Assembly (NCBI RefSeq): GCF_002005225.1 | Contig: NZ_CP019724.1 | Span: forward strand, 5,473,501-5,537,500 | From: Streptomyces pactum | Lineage (GTDB): Bacteria; Actinomycetota; Actinomycetes; Streptomycetales; Streptomycetaceae | Direction of reading: 5' to 3' | Length of the DNA stretch: 64,000 bases | In this document: in pieces, positions 8,985 to 17,280 of the stretch | How positions within the stretch are numbered: position 1 is the stretch's first letter | How the letters are laid out: each line of letters starts with the position of its first letter | Program-made: the position numbers and the translations under genes | The notes under the pieces: model-generated | Databases searched by the model: none | Told to the model about the DNA's origin: nothing | Seen by the model: the letters and a program-made list of their open reading frames with translations, nothing else

Positions 8985-9995
8985 TTAACTACTGGCGCGC
9001 AGCCGGCGCGAGATGACGTAGTTGACGAGCCCGATCACGATGAGGATCAGGAACATCGTCCAGGCGATCGCGGAGGCGCGGCCCAGATGCTGGTTCACCC
9101 AGCCCTGCTCGTACAGGTACAGGCCGAGGGTCTGGAACTGGTGCTGGCTGCCGCCCGAGGCGCCCTTGTTGGCGTCGAACAGCAGCGGCTCACCGAACAG
9201 CTGCGAGGCGCCGATGGTGGACACGACGACCGTGAACAGGATCGTCGGACGCAGCGCGGGCAGTGTGACGTGGAGGAACTGCCGCCACCGGCTGGCACCG
9301 TCCAGCGCCGCCGACTCGTACAGGTCCTGCGGGATCGCCTGCATGGCCGCCAGGTAGATCAGCGCGTTGTAGCCGGTCCAGCGCCAGATGACGATCGACG
9401 AGACGGCGAACTGGGACGCCCACTTGTCGTTCTGCCAGTCGACCTTGCCCAGCCCGACCGAGTCGAGCACCCAGTTGATCATGCCGTAGTCACGGCCGAA
9501 GAGCAGCACGAAGACCAGCGCGGCGGCGGCGATCGACGTGGCGTACGGCGCGAGCATGATGACCCGGTAGAAGGTGGAGCCGCGCAGCTTGTAGTTGAGG
9601 ATGTGCGCCAGGCCCATCGCCATCATGAGCTGCGGCACCGTGGAGATGATGCCGATGGTCAGCGTGTTCTTCGCGGCGTTCCAGAAGAAGTCGTCGTCGA
9701 AGATCCTGGTGTAGTTGTCCAGCCCCGTCCACGCCATGTCGGTGGGCGCGGTCAGCTCCACCGTGTGCAGCGAGGCCCAGCCGGTGTAGATCAGCGGGAA
9801 CAGGCCGAAAGCGGCGAAGAACACGAAGAACGGGGCGACGAACGCGTACGGGCTCCAGCGCATGTCCCGCTGCCAGCGGCGGGAGAGCCGGGCCCGTTTC
9901 CTGGCCGCCTCGGGGGAGACCGCGTCACCGGGCGGTCGGCCCGGGGCCGCGCCCCCCTTCGCGGGGGGCGCGGCGGTGTCGTGCCGGGTGGTCAT
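8985..9995 (-). CDS. cebF: Cellobiose ABC transporter permease CebF
   Basis: 336 aa. A MalF-type permease with an N-terminal cytoplasmic tail of about 55 residues, six predicted membrane segments starting at FVAPFFVFFAAFGLFPLIY, and an EAA loop (LYESAALDGASRWRQFLHVTLP). It pairs with CebG to form the import channel for cellobiose/cellotriose. The ATG at 9995 is preferred; a GTG at 10004 would overlap the cebE stop and sits too close to the GGAGAAG ribosome site. The stop is TAA, read from 8985-8987. Spacing to cebE and cebG is only a few bases, which supports a cebEFG operon. Confidence 0.92.
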   Translation of the reverse strand: MTTRHDTAAPPAKGGAAPGRPPGDAVSPEAARKRARLSRRWQRDMRWSPYAFVAPFFVFFAAFGLFPLIYTGWASLHTVELTAPTDMAWTGLDNYTRIFDDDFFWNAAKNTLTIGIISTVPQLMMAMGLAHILNYKLRGSTFYRVIMLAPYATSIAAAALVFVLLFGRDYGMINWVLDSVGLGKVDWQNDKWASQFAVSSIVIWRWTGYNALIYLAAMQAIPQDLYESAALDGASRWRQFLHVTLPALRPTILFTVVVSTIGASQLFGEPLLFDANKGASGGSQHQFQTLGLYLYEQGWVNQHLGRASAIAWTMFLILIVIGLVNYVISRRLRASS

Positions 9996-10000
9996 TCCGG

Positions 10001-11326
10001 TCACTTCTCCAGGTTGTTGTCGATGGTCTTGGTGGCGTTCTCCCAGGCCTCCTCGGGCGACTTGCCCTGGGTGACGAGGATGACGCCGTTGTCGGTCAGA
10101 CCCTGCTGGATGATCTGGTCCTTCGGGCCGATCACCTGGGCCGGGATGGCCTCGGCGGCCTTGGCGAAGATGTCACCGATCGGCGCGGCACCGGTCATCT
10201 CGTTCTTGGCGTCCGTCACCTGGGGCAGCTTGTACGCGGCCGGGGCGCTCGGGAAGCTGCCCTGCACGGCGAACAGCTTCGCCTGCTGCTCCGGCGCGGT
10301 CAGCCAGGCCACCAGCTTCTGCGCCTCCTTCACGTTCTTGCCGCTCTTGGGCACGCCCAGGAAGGAGCCGCCCCAGTTGCCGGACTTCGGGGCCACGGCC
10401 ACGTCCCACTTGCCGGCCGCCTCGGGCTGCGACTTGCCCTTGATGGTGCCGATCATCCACGGCGGGCAGGCGACGGTGGCGAACAGGTTGTTGGAGATGG
10501 TCTGTTCCCAGGCCGGCTGGAACTGGGTCTGCGCCTGGACCAGGCCCTTCTCCGCGGCCTCCGCGGTGAGGTCGAAGGCCGCCTTGACGGCGGGGTTGGT
10601 CTTGTAGATGACCTCGCCGGAGGAGTCGTAGAACTTCTCCTCCTCACTGCTGAGGATGGCGTTGATCAGACCGCCGGGAGAGTCCATGAAGTAGGTGTCC
10701 TTGCCGGCACCCTTCTTGTACTTCTCGCCGGCCTCGACGAACTTCTTCCAGTCACCGGCCCACAGCGCGCCGACCTCGTCGCGGTCCGTCGGCAGGCCCG
10801 CCTTCTCGAAGAGGTCCTTGCGGTAGCAGATGGCCATCGGCCCGATGTCGGTGCCGAGCCCGACCGCCTGGCCGTCCTTGGTGACGCCCTGCTTCCACTT
10901 CCAGTCCAGCCAACTGCTCGGCTGGACGCCCTCGACCTTGGCCATGTCGACGAACTTGTCCGCCTGGGTCTCGACGACCTCGGCGATGTTGCCGACCTCG
11001 ATGGCCTGGATGTCCTGCAGGCCGCTCTCGGTGGTGAGGTGGTTGACCAGGGCGGGGTAGTAGTTCTCGTTCCGCTCGGTGACGGTCTCCTCGACGTTGA
11101 TGTCGGGGTTGAGCTTCTCGTACTCCTCGTAGAGGCCGGCCTCCTTGAAGCCCATGGTGCCGAACAGGCCGAGGGTGATGGTGGTCTTGCCGCTGCTGTC
11201 GCCCGACGACGTGCCGTCCTCGTCGTTGCCGTCGTCGGCGCAGCCGGCCAGCAGCCCGGCGCCCAGCGACGCGATGGCCGCGATGACCACCGCCTTGCGG
11301 GCGGATCGATTACGTGCTGCTCGCAT
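10001..11326 (-). CDS. cebE: Cellobiose-binding lipoprotein CebE
   Basis: 441 aa. The N-terminus has a basic start, a hydrophobic segment and the lipobox LLAGC with the modified Cys near residue 28, then an acidic/Ser-rich spacer (DDGNDEDGTSSGDSSG), so the mature protein is anchored on the outer face of the membrane. The rest matches family 1 solute-binding proteins (TLGLFGTMGFKEAGLYEEYEKLNP; DWKWKQGVTKDG). It captures cello-oligosaccharides and delivers them to CebFG. Start ATG 11326 with ribosome site GGAGG. It is the first gene of the operon, divergent from cebR, with the perfect CebR box 131 bases upstream of its start codon. Confidence 0.93.
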   Translation of the reverse strand: MRAARNRSARKAVVIAAIASLGAGLLAGCADDGNDEDGTSSGDSSGKTTITLGLFGTMGFKEAGLYEEYEKLNPDINVEETVTERNENYYPALVNHLTTESGLQDIQAIEVGNIAEVVETQADKFVDMAKVEGVQPSSWLDWKWKQGVTKDGQAVGLGTDIGPMAICYRKDLFEKAGLPTDRDEVGALWAGDWKKFVEAGEKYKKGAGKDTYFMDSPGGLINAILSSEEEKFYDSSGEVIYKTNPAVKAAFDLTAEAAEKGLVQAQTQFQPAWEQTISNNLFATVACPPWMIGTIKGKSQPEAAGKWDVAVAPKSGNWGGSFLGVPKSGKNVKEAQKLVAWLTAPEQQAKLFAVQGSFPSAPAAYKLPQVTDAKNEMTGAAPIGDIFAKAAEAIPAQVIGPKDQIIQQGLTDNGVILVTQGKSPEEAWENATKTIDNNLEK

Positions 11327-11456
11327 TGCGTCCTCCTGTTGCCCTGACGTGCCGACCCCCCGGCCAACTACATGGTTGGGCCCGCTGCTTCATGTGGTTC
11401 GTTCGACGCTGCGGCTCGGGCGGGGAACGTGCGGGATGTGTAAGTGCCAGGTAGTG

Positions 11457-11470
11457 TGGGAGCGCTCCCA
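11457..11470. promoter_or_regulatory. Perfect CebR operator
   Basis: TGGGAGCGCTCCCA, the complete 14-bp CebR palindrome, extended to 16 bp by flanking G and C. It lies in the 365-bp divergent region between cebE and cebR, nearer to cebE. In known species cellobiose releases CebR from this sequence. Confidence 0.95.
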
Positions 11471-11691
11471 CAAGTGATGTGTTGAAGAGTCGCCGGTCCG
11501 GGCGGGGGTGTCAAGGGACCGGACGCGACGAAGTGCGTTCAGTTATCTGCCTGTTAACTGGACGCCGCGAGCGGCGCGGGGAGACCTCGGTACGGCGGGC
11601 GGGAGGCCCGGAGCCGGTCATTACACCCGACCGGCCTGTTAAATTCCAGGCCAGCCGCAGAGTGCGGGGGTCTTGACGGGAGGCGGAGCCG

Positions 11692-12747
11692 ATGGCAGGC
11701 CACGGAGCGCGTGGGCGGAGCGGTGGCCGGCCCACCCTCGAAGAGGTGGCGGCACGGGCGGGCGTCGGCCGCGGCACGGTCTCCCGGGTGATCAACGGCT
11801 CGCCCCGGGTCAGCGACGCGACCCGGGCGGCGGTGGAGGCGGCGGTCGCGGAACTCGGTTACGTCCCGAACACGGCGGCCCGTGCCCTGGCCGCCAACCG
11901 CACGGACGCGATCGCGCTGGTGGTGCCCGAGCCGGAGACCCGCTTCTTCACGGAACCGTACTTCTCGGACATGCTGAAGGGCGTCGGCTCCGCACTCTCC
12001 GACACCGAGATGCAGCTCCTGCTGATCTTCGCGGGCAGCGACCGGGAGCGGCAGCGGCTCGCGCAGTACCTGGCCGCGCACCGCGTGGACGGGGTCCTGC
12101 TGGTCTCGGTGCACGCCGACGACCCGCTGCCCGACCTGCTGTCCCAGTTGGAGATTCCCGCGGTGATCAGCGGCCCGCGCTCGGCCGGGGAGTCGCTGGC
12201 GTCGGTGGACTCGGACAACTACGGCGGTGCCCGCTCGGCCGTCGAGCACCTGCTGTCCCGCGGCCGCCGTCACATCGCGCACATCACCGGCCGCCTCGAC
12301 GTCTACGGTGCCCAGCGGCGCGTCGACGGCTACCGCGAGGCGCTGCGCGACGCGGGCCACGACGCGGACGAACAGCTCATCGAGCCGGGCGACTTCTCCG
12401 AGGAGGGCGGGCGCCGGGCCATGGCGGAACTGCTGCGCCGCCGCCCCGAGCTGGACGCGGTCTTCGCCGGCTCGGACGTCACCGCGGCCGGCGCCCGCCA
12501 GGCACTGCGCGAGGCGGGCCGGCGCATCCCGGACGACGTGGCGCTGGTCGGCTACGACGACTCGGCCATCGCCCGCCACATGGAGCCGCCGCTGACCAGT
12601 GTGCGGCAGCCCATCGAGGAGATGGGCCGCGCGATGATAGACCTGCTGCTCACCGAGATCGCGGACCGCCGCCCGGCGGCCTCGCGGGGGCTGGAGCGGC
12701 ACCAGGTGGTGCTGGCGACGGAGCTGGTGGAGCGGGCGTCGTCCTGA
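11692..12747 (+). CDS. cebR: LacI-family repressor CebR
   Basis: 351 aa. The N-terminal helix-turn-helix and hinge (residues about 14-70: PTLEEVAARAGVGRGTVSRV, then GYVPNTAARALAANRT) are typical of LacI/GalR, and the remainder is a periplasmic-binding-like effector domain (IALVVPEPETRFF, VDGVLLVSV, VALVGYDDSAIA). By context it represses cebEFG and bglC and is released by cellobiose. Start ATG 11692 with ribosome site GGGAGG. It is divergent from cebE across the region holding the perfect operator. Downstream there is no gene for about 600 bases. Confidence 0.93.
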   Translation: MAGHGARGRSGGRPTLEEVAARAGVGRGTVSRVINGSPRVSDATRAAVEAAVAELGYVPNTAARALAANRTDAIALVVPEPETRFFTEPYFSDMLKGVGSALSDTEMQLLLIFAGSDRERQRLAQYLAAHRVDGVLLVSVHADDPLPDLLSQLEIPAVISGPRSAGESLASVDSDNYGGARSAVEHLLSRGRRHIAHITGRLDVYGAQRRVDGYREALRDAGHDADEQLIEPGDFSEEGGRRAMAELLRRRPELDAVFAGSDVTAAGARQALREAGRRIPDDVALVGYDDSAIARHMEPPLTSVRQPIEEMGRAMIDLLLTEIADRRPAASRGLERHQVVLATELVERASS

Positions 12748-13369
12748 AGGCCGGGGCGGGCCAGGGCGGGCCAGGGTCGGGGCGGGTTGAGGCGGGGCCG
12801 AGTTGGGGCGGGGCCGGGCCGGTGACCGGCCGAGTGGAGTGAATGTCCCGGCGGCGCGCCGCCCGGGTGCTTCGGCCCGGCCGTCCTCTTCGATGGCGGC
12901 CTCGTGCGTCGACAGGGTGCGGCGGGTGCGGGCGTCGGCCGAGCCGCAGGACCGTGGCCCGCGCATCACGGCCGGGGGATGGCCCGGCCGACGTGCCGCC
13001 CGGCCCGCACGGGCGGCCCGCACGGGCGGCCCGGGCGGGTGATGACGGCGGCGGAGTCGCGCGAGGGGGCGCCGGTCGCGGCGTAAGGGGGCGGGGAACC
13101 CCCGGTGCCGCGCGGGCTCATGCCGTCGGGGCGGCGGACATCGACGCGGATCGCCGTCGGGCCCGGGCGCGGCGGGCCCCGTGAGCAGCGGCCTGGTGTC
13201 GTCGCCGGTCCGGTGGTCTCCGCGGCGACGGCGATGTCCGGTATCGACGGGGCGAGGTCGTGAGAGAGCCGACGGGGGCCGGGGCCGGAGGGCCGGCTGG
13301 GGTTCGGGGCGGCCCCGGAACGCCGTCGGCCGATGACCTCCTCGCGGAGGTCACCGGCCGACGGATCAG
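12748..13369. other. Gene-free interval between cebR and tRNA-His
   Basis: I see no credible gene. The first 90 bases hold degenerate GGGCGGGCCAGG-like repeats (12755-12840); the remainder is GC-rich without a Shine-Dalgarno/start pair or protein-like composition. The right end holds the strong hairpin after the tRNA gene. Confidence 0.7.
13323..13364 (-). terminator. Strong hairpin after tRNA-His
   Basis: Outer stem CCGTCGGCCG / CGGCCGACGG (13323-13332 with 13355-13364) and inner stem TGACCTCC / GGAGGTCA (13334-13341 with 13346-13353) around a TCGC tetraloop, with a single mismatch between them. It lies six bases beyond the tRNA 3' end. Confidence 0.85.
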
Positions 13370-13443
13370 GGTGAGTGACGGGACTTGAACCCGCGGCCAC
13401 CTGGACCACAACCAGGTGCTCTACCAACTGAGCTACACCCACC
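13370..13443 (-). tRNA. tRNA-His (GTG anticodon)
   Basis: Read on the minus strand, the acceptor stem is GTGGGTG paired with CACTCAC, with the extra G at -1 facing C73 that is diagnostic of tRNA-His. The D arm GTAGCTCAGTTGGTAGAGC, the anticodon stem-loop CTGGTTGTGGTCCAG with anticodon GTG, and the T arm GGGTTCAAGTCCC are all present. The 3' CCA is not encoded. It lies between ornA and the long gene-free interval after cebR. Confidence 0.97.
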
Positions 13444-13530
13444 ATGGCCGGTCTTCGGAACCCGTGGTGGGCTTCCCCGACCGGCTGAGAAAAAGTGTAC
13501 AGGGTCCGAAGGGGTGCTCGCGCACGCCTT

Positions 13531-14133
13531 TTACCGGGCGGGCAGGACGTGCTTCGCGGCGATCGCCTTGGCGGTGTCGGAGTCGGGGCCCGGCTGCGGG
13601 ACGAAGACGGCTTCCCGGTAGTAGCGCAGTTCGGCGATGGACTCGCGGATGTCGGCGAGCGCGCGGTGGTTGCCGTTCTTCTCGGGGCTGTTGAAGTACG
13701 CCCGCGGGTACCAGCGGCGGGCCAGCTCCTTGATCGAGGAGACGTCGACGATCCGGTAGTGGAGGTAGTCCTCCAGCGTCGGCATGTCCCTCAGCAGGAA
13801 GCCGCGGTCGGTGCCGACCGAGTTGCCGCACAGCGGTGCCTTGCCGGGCTCCTTCACGTGCTCGCGCACGTACGCCAGGACCTGCGCCTCGGCGTCCGCC
13901 AGCGTCGTGCCGTCGTCGAGCTCGGCGAGCAGGCCGGACGCGGTGTGCATCTGGCGCACCACCTCCGGCATCGTCTCCAGGGCCCGCTCCGGCGGGCGGA
14001 CGACGATGTCGACGCCCTCGCCGAGGATGTTCAGCTCGGAGTCGGTGACGAGGGCGGCCACCTCGATGAGCGCGTCGTCGGACAGCGAGAGGCCGGTCAT
14101 CTCGCAGTCGATCCACACCATGCGATCGTTCAT
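13531..14133 (-). CDS. ornA: Oligoribonuclease
   Basis: 200 aa. A 3'-5' exoribonuclease of the DEDDh group that degrades very short RNAs, including pGpG from cyclic di-GMP breakdown. The motifs are visible: Exo I with WIDCEMTGL near the N-terminus, Exo II with [10 protein letters not shown], and Exo III with [12 protein letters not shown], which supplies the conserved His and Asp. Length and start match the family. It lies directly downstream of adpA on the same strand, as in other streptomycetes, with a 199-bp gap. The tRNA-His gene follows. Confidence 0.96.
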   Translation of the reverse strand: MNDRMVWIDCEMTGLSLSDDALIEVAALVTDSELNILGEGVDIVVRPPERALETMPEVVRQMHTASGLLAELDDGTTLADAEAQVLAYVREHVKEPGKAPLCGNSVGTDRGFLLRDMPTLEDYLHYRIVDVSSIKELARRWYPRAYFNSPEKNGNHRALADIRESIAELRYYREAVFVPQPGPDSDTAKAIAAKHVLPAR

Positions 14134-14332
14134 GCGGACACCCTACGGCCGACGTCCGCCGTCCGTGTCCCCGGCTCGGTGCGGGGCTCGCCGGGGCAGT
14201 GCCCCGGGCCCCCGCTCCGACCTGGACGACCTCGTCCTCGAACGGCGGTGGGGCCGAGCGGGCCGGCCCGGCCGGGGCCCGAGGGGGCGGCCGGACGGGC
14301 CGGAGCGCCCGCCCGGCGTTACGCGTGTCAGG

Positions 14333-15523
14333 TCACGGCGCGCTGCGCTGCCCCGGCAGGCTCGCCGCCGCCGGCAGCGGCGGCACCGAGCGGCGGGTCT
14401 GGTACGGGACCGCGCTGTCCGGTGCCAGGGCGGCGGCCCCGGGCGGGACGGGGGCCCGGGAGGTTCCGTCGCCGCCCGGATCCGGGGCCGCCGGCCGGTC
14501 GCCCTGCGGACGGCGTGCCCGGTAGGCGGCCCGGTAGGCGGCCGGGGACGAACCGAGCTGGCGGCGGAAGTGGCCGCGCAGCGCCACCGGCGAGCGGAAG
14601 CCGCAGCGGCCCGCGACCTCGTCCACCGAGTAGTCGGACGTCTCCAGCAGGCGCTGTGCCTGGAGCACCCGCTGGGTGATCAGCCACTGCAGCGGGGCGC
14701 TGCCGGTCAGTGACCGGAAGCGGCGGTCGAAGGTGCGGCGGCTCATGTAGGCGCGGGCCGCCAGCGTCTCCACGTCGAACTGCTCGTGGAGATGTTCCAG
14801 CGCCCAGGCGACGACCTCGGCGAGCGGGTCGGCGCCGATCTCCTCCGGTAAAGACCTGTCGAGGTAGCGCTCCTGGCCGCCCGAGCGGCGCGGCGGGACC
14901 ACCAGGCGGCGGGCCAGCGCGCCGGCCGCCTCGTTGCCGTGGTCCGTGCGCACGATGTGCAGGCACAGGTCGATACCGGCCGCGGTACCCGCCGACGTCA
15001 GCACGTCGCCGTCGTCCACGAACAGCTCGCGCGGATCGACGTGCACCGACGGATAGCGCTTGGCCAGCGTCGGCGCGTACATCCAGTGGGTGGTCGCGGG
15101 GCGGCCGTCGAGCAGGCCCGCCGCCGCGAGCACGAAGGCGCCGGTGCACAGCCCGACTATGCGGGCGCCCTCCTCGTGCGCCCGGCGCAGTGCGTCGAGC
15201 GCTTCCTCCGGCGGCGGCGAGGTGATCGACCGCCAGGCGGGCACCACCACGGTGCCGGCCCGGGCGATCGCCTCCAGGCCCTGCGGCGCGGTGAGTTCCA
15301 GTCCCCCCGTCGTCCGCAGCGGGCCCTCCTCGCCGGCGCACACCAGTAGTCGGTAGCGCGGCACGCCGGCGTCCTGGCGGTCGATCCCGAACACCGACAA
15401 CGGTATGGAACTCTCGAAGATGGGGCCGCCGCTGAACAGCAGCACCGCGACGATCTCCTTGCGGCGTCGCCCGGAGAGCTTCCGGGCCGCGGTTTCCGGC
15501 GCGGCAGCGGAGTCGTGGCCCAT
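14333..15523 (-). CDS. adpA: AdpA, AraC-family developmental regulator (TTA codon)
   Basis: 396 aa. The N-terminal half is a DJ-1/PfpI-like domain (about 20-205; VLLFSGGPIFESSIPLSVFG, IVGLCTGAFVLAAAGLLDG) for dimerisation. The C-terminal half carries two AraC helix-turn-helix motifs (about 225-330; TLAARAYMSRRTFDRRF and VDEVAGRCGFRSPVALRGHF). It is the global activator of aerial growth and secondary metabolism in Streptomyces. The start ATG at 15523 has ribosome site GAGGGGGG; a longer upstream reading lacks support. A TTA leucine codon at 14849-14851 encodes the Leu of DRSLPEE in the linker between the domains, which makes translation depend on the bldA tRNA. A Pro/Ala-rich tail ends the protein. 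ornA follows downstream. Confidence 0.97.
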   Translation of the reverse strand: MGHDSAAAPETAARKLSGRRRKEIVAVLLFSGGPIFESSIPLSVFGIDRQDAGVPRYRLLVCAGEEGPLRTTGGLELTAPQGLEAIARAGTVVVPAWRSITSPPPEEALDALRRAHEEGARIVGLCTGAFVLAAAGLLDGRPATTHWMYAPTLAKRYPSVHVDPRELFVDDGDVLTSAGTAAGIDLCLHIVRTDHGNEAAGALARRLVVPPRRSGGQERYLDRSLPEEIGADPLAEVVAWALEHLHEQFDVETLAARAYMSRRTFDRRFRSLTGSAPLQWLITQRVLQAQRLLETSDYSVDEVAGRCGFRSPVALRGHFRRQLGSSPAAYRAAYRARRPQGDRPAAPDPGGDGTSRAPVPPGAAALAPDSAVPYQTRRSVPPLPAAASLPGQRSAP

Positions 15524-15910
15524 AATTGCTAAGCCCCCCTCGGTGGTCGCGGCGCCCTGATCCTTTCGGGTCTGTCGCTCCAACACGTTTCCCCTCGGTC
15601 CTGCACGAGTCCCCCGCCGTAGACAGTCAAGATCGAATCTACTGTGTCCCGTCGCGCCGAGATGGCCGGTTCGGCACTTGGGACATTGTCGACATGGCAA
15701 CTTGGCGTGAAGCAGTCGATCACGAAGCGTTGCACTCCGGGGCGCCACAGGGAAGTGCGCCTTGTCGCAGTGGCCAATCCCCGTAGGGTGCGCAGGGTCG
15801 TTGAGACCCTTTCCGTGCAGGTGGAACGGGGGTTGGGGGGTGGTGGGGGCCGGTGTTGAGCCACCATCAGAAGTTGGCTGAAAAGAGGCGGACGCGTGCG
15901 CGGAAACCGG
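15524..15910. other. Long adpA upstream region
   Basis: About 390 bases without a gene between adpA and the convergently oriented end of the neighbouring membrane-protein gene. This is the regulatory region of adpA. It includes one consensus AdpA site (15663-15672) and a run of G-rich sequence at 15825-15855. Confidence 0.7.
15663..15672 (+). promoter_or_regulatory. Candidate AdpA self-binding site
   Basis: TGGCCGGTTC fits the published AdpA consensus TGGCSNGWWY at every position and lies about 140 bases upstream of the adpA start codon. AdpA is known to repress its own gene in some species; binding here is inferred. Confidence 0.5.
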
Positions 15911-16291
15911 TCAGTCGACCGGTGTGTTTTCCGCTGCGTGCCGTCCGCCCCCGCGTCCCGGCGGTCCGGCCCGGTGCCGGCGCCCGGACCGTACCGCGTC
16001 ATCCTCGCCGGCCGGACGGGACGCGACGCGCTCGGACCGGCGCAGCAGCAGGCGGCAGGCGCCGGTGACGGCGGCCAGGCCCAGGGCCGTACCGGCGGCG
16101 CCGGCGAAGGAGGTGCCGCACCAGAGGAGTACGACCGGGACGAGGAGGCAACTGAAGGCCGCCCAGCGGACGAGATCGGTGACGCCGTCCCGGAGCGGCG
16201 CGGTCGGTTCGTCGGCGCCCGGCGCGTCGGGGCGGCCGGCTGCCTCAGGGGTGCCGGACGGCGGTTCGGCGGGCTGGCGCGGTCCGGACAT
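15911..16291 (-). CDS. Small membrane protein (126 aa)
   Basis: The N-terminal third is Pro/Ala/Glu-rich and cytoplasmic-looking; two hydrophobic segments follow (about 44-60 WAAFSCLLVPVVLLWCG and 62-80, ALGLAAVTGACRLLL), then a basic, Gly/Arg-rich C-terminal tail. This predicts a two-pass membrane protein of unknown function. The start ATG 16291 has a GGGAG ribosome site at good spacing. It lies upstream of adpA on the same strand, 387 bases away, so co-transcription is possible but unproven. I do not recognise a named family; a similar small membrane gene at this position is a common feature of Streptomyces genomes. Confidence 0.65.
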   Translation of the reverse strand: MSGPRQPAEPPSGTPEAAGRPDAPGADEPTAPLRDGVTDLVRWAAFSCLLVPVVLLWCGTSFAGAAGTALGLAAVTGACRLLLRRSERVASRPAGEDDAVRSGRRHRAGPPGRGGGRHAAENTPVD

Positions 16292-16584
16292 GCGGGCTCC
16301 CTGGGACTGGTGGCATGGAGATCAACGCCCGGGCGACGCACCGGTCACGACTGATCACGGACAGTTGAATCCCGTGCAAACCGCCTGTACAGCGCAGCAA
16401 CCATTGCGTTACGGGCGCCCCCTCGGGCATGCTCCGGTGAGCCCCGCGGCGGACCCTGCGCGGGATCTGGGCGAAGGAGGCTTGCCGCCGTACCCTTGGG
16501 GGTATGGGGTTGGGAAGACCATTCCCGGACACAGCTCCGTCGCACACTGTTGTCCCCCATAGAGGATCAAACGCCGAGACAGCC

Positions 16585-17112
16585 ATGGCCGGTCACGAAT
16601 TCTTCGAACCCGCGGACCGCAAGCGGCCCGTCGCCGAACCTACGGCGGCCGAGCCCCTGGCGGCCGAAGAGCCACGCCAGTCGTGCGACCCAGCCTTCAA
16701 GCACGGTGTCGTCGTCGGCTTCGACGGCTCGACGTCCAGTGAGCGTGCCCTCGCGTACGCCATCGGCATGGCACGCCGGCTCGGCTCGGGCCTGGTCATC
16801 GTGCACGTCGCCAACCGGCTGCCCACCACGGTGTGGGCCGGCTGCGAGCCGCCCGTCTTCGTCGACGTACCGGACCACCGCACCGAGGTGCTGGGCCTGG
16901 AGCTGGCGTGCGCGGACTATCTGGCCGAGGTGCCCTGGATCCTGGTCGAGCGCGGCGGCGACATCTGCCACGAACTCGAGGAGGTGGGCCGGGAGTACGA
17001 GGCGGACGCCATCGTCGTCGGCTCCAGCCACGGCCTGGTGGGCCGCCTCTTCGGCTCCGTCGCCGGGCGGCTCGCCAAGCGGGCGAAGCGGCCCGTGGTG
17101 GTCATCCCCTGA
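16585..17112 (+). CDS. Universal stress protein (UspA) family
   Basis: 175 aa from the preferred start. The single Usp domain (about 40-175) begins with GVVVGFDGSTSSERALAYAI and ends with the ATP-binding signature IVVGSSHGLVGRLFGSVAGRLAKRAKRPVVVIP, containing the G-x2-G-x9-G-S/T pattern. Proteins of this type bind ATP and adjust physiology in stress or hypoxia. An unusual N-terminal extension of about 40 Pro/Glu/Ala residues precedes the domain. The start is uncertain: ATG 16585 gives MAGHEFFEP; ATG 16504 in the same frame would add 27 residues without obvious structure. It is flanked by the divergent small membrane gene and the convergent glmS. Confidence 0.85.
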   Translation: MAGHEFFEPADRKRPVAEPTAAEPLAAEEPRQSCDPAFKHGVVVGFDGSTSSERALAYAIGMARRLGSGLVIVHVANRLPTTVWAGCEPPVFVDVPDHRTEVLGLELACADYLAEVPWILVERGGDICHELEEVGREYEADAIVVGSSHGLVGRLFGSVAGRLAKRAKRPVVVIP

Positions 17113-17240
17113 CACCCACCGCTCGCGGGAGCCGCGCCGGCTCGCCGCATCCGCCGGGGCGCCCCGTGTCCGAGCGGTCCGGCCTCCCCGGTCCCGCGCG
17201 TCACGCCGGGCGAACCCGCCGGCCGCCCGCGCCCACGCGG

Positions 17241-17266
17241 CGGGGCCGCACACCGGTACGGCCCCG
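17241..17266. terminator. Hairpin between usp gene and glmS
   Basis: Stem CGGGGCCG / CGGCCCCG (17241-17248 with 17259-17266), 10-base loop, 15 bases beyond the glmS stop codon and between convergent genes; it could serve both. Confidence 0.7.
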
Positions 17267-17280
17267 CGCCCCCGAAGGGC

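Noticed and set aside
12966..13445. 159-codon reading frame beginning AQLVEH across the tRNA-His
   Set aside because: The protein-like start is the familiar artefact of translating the antisense of a tRNA; the remainder has composition of non-coding GC-rich DNA.
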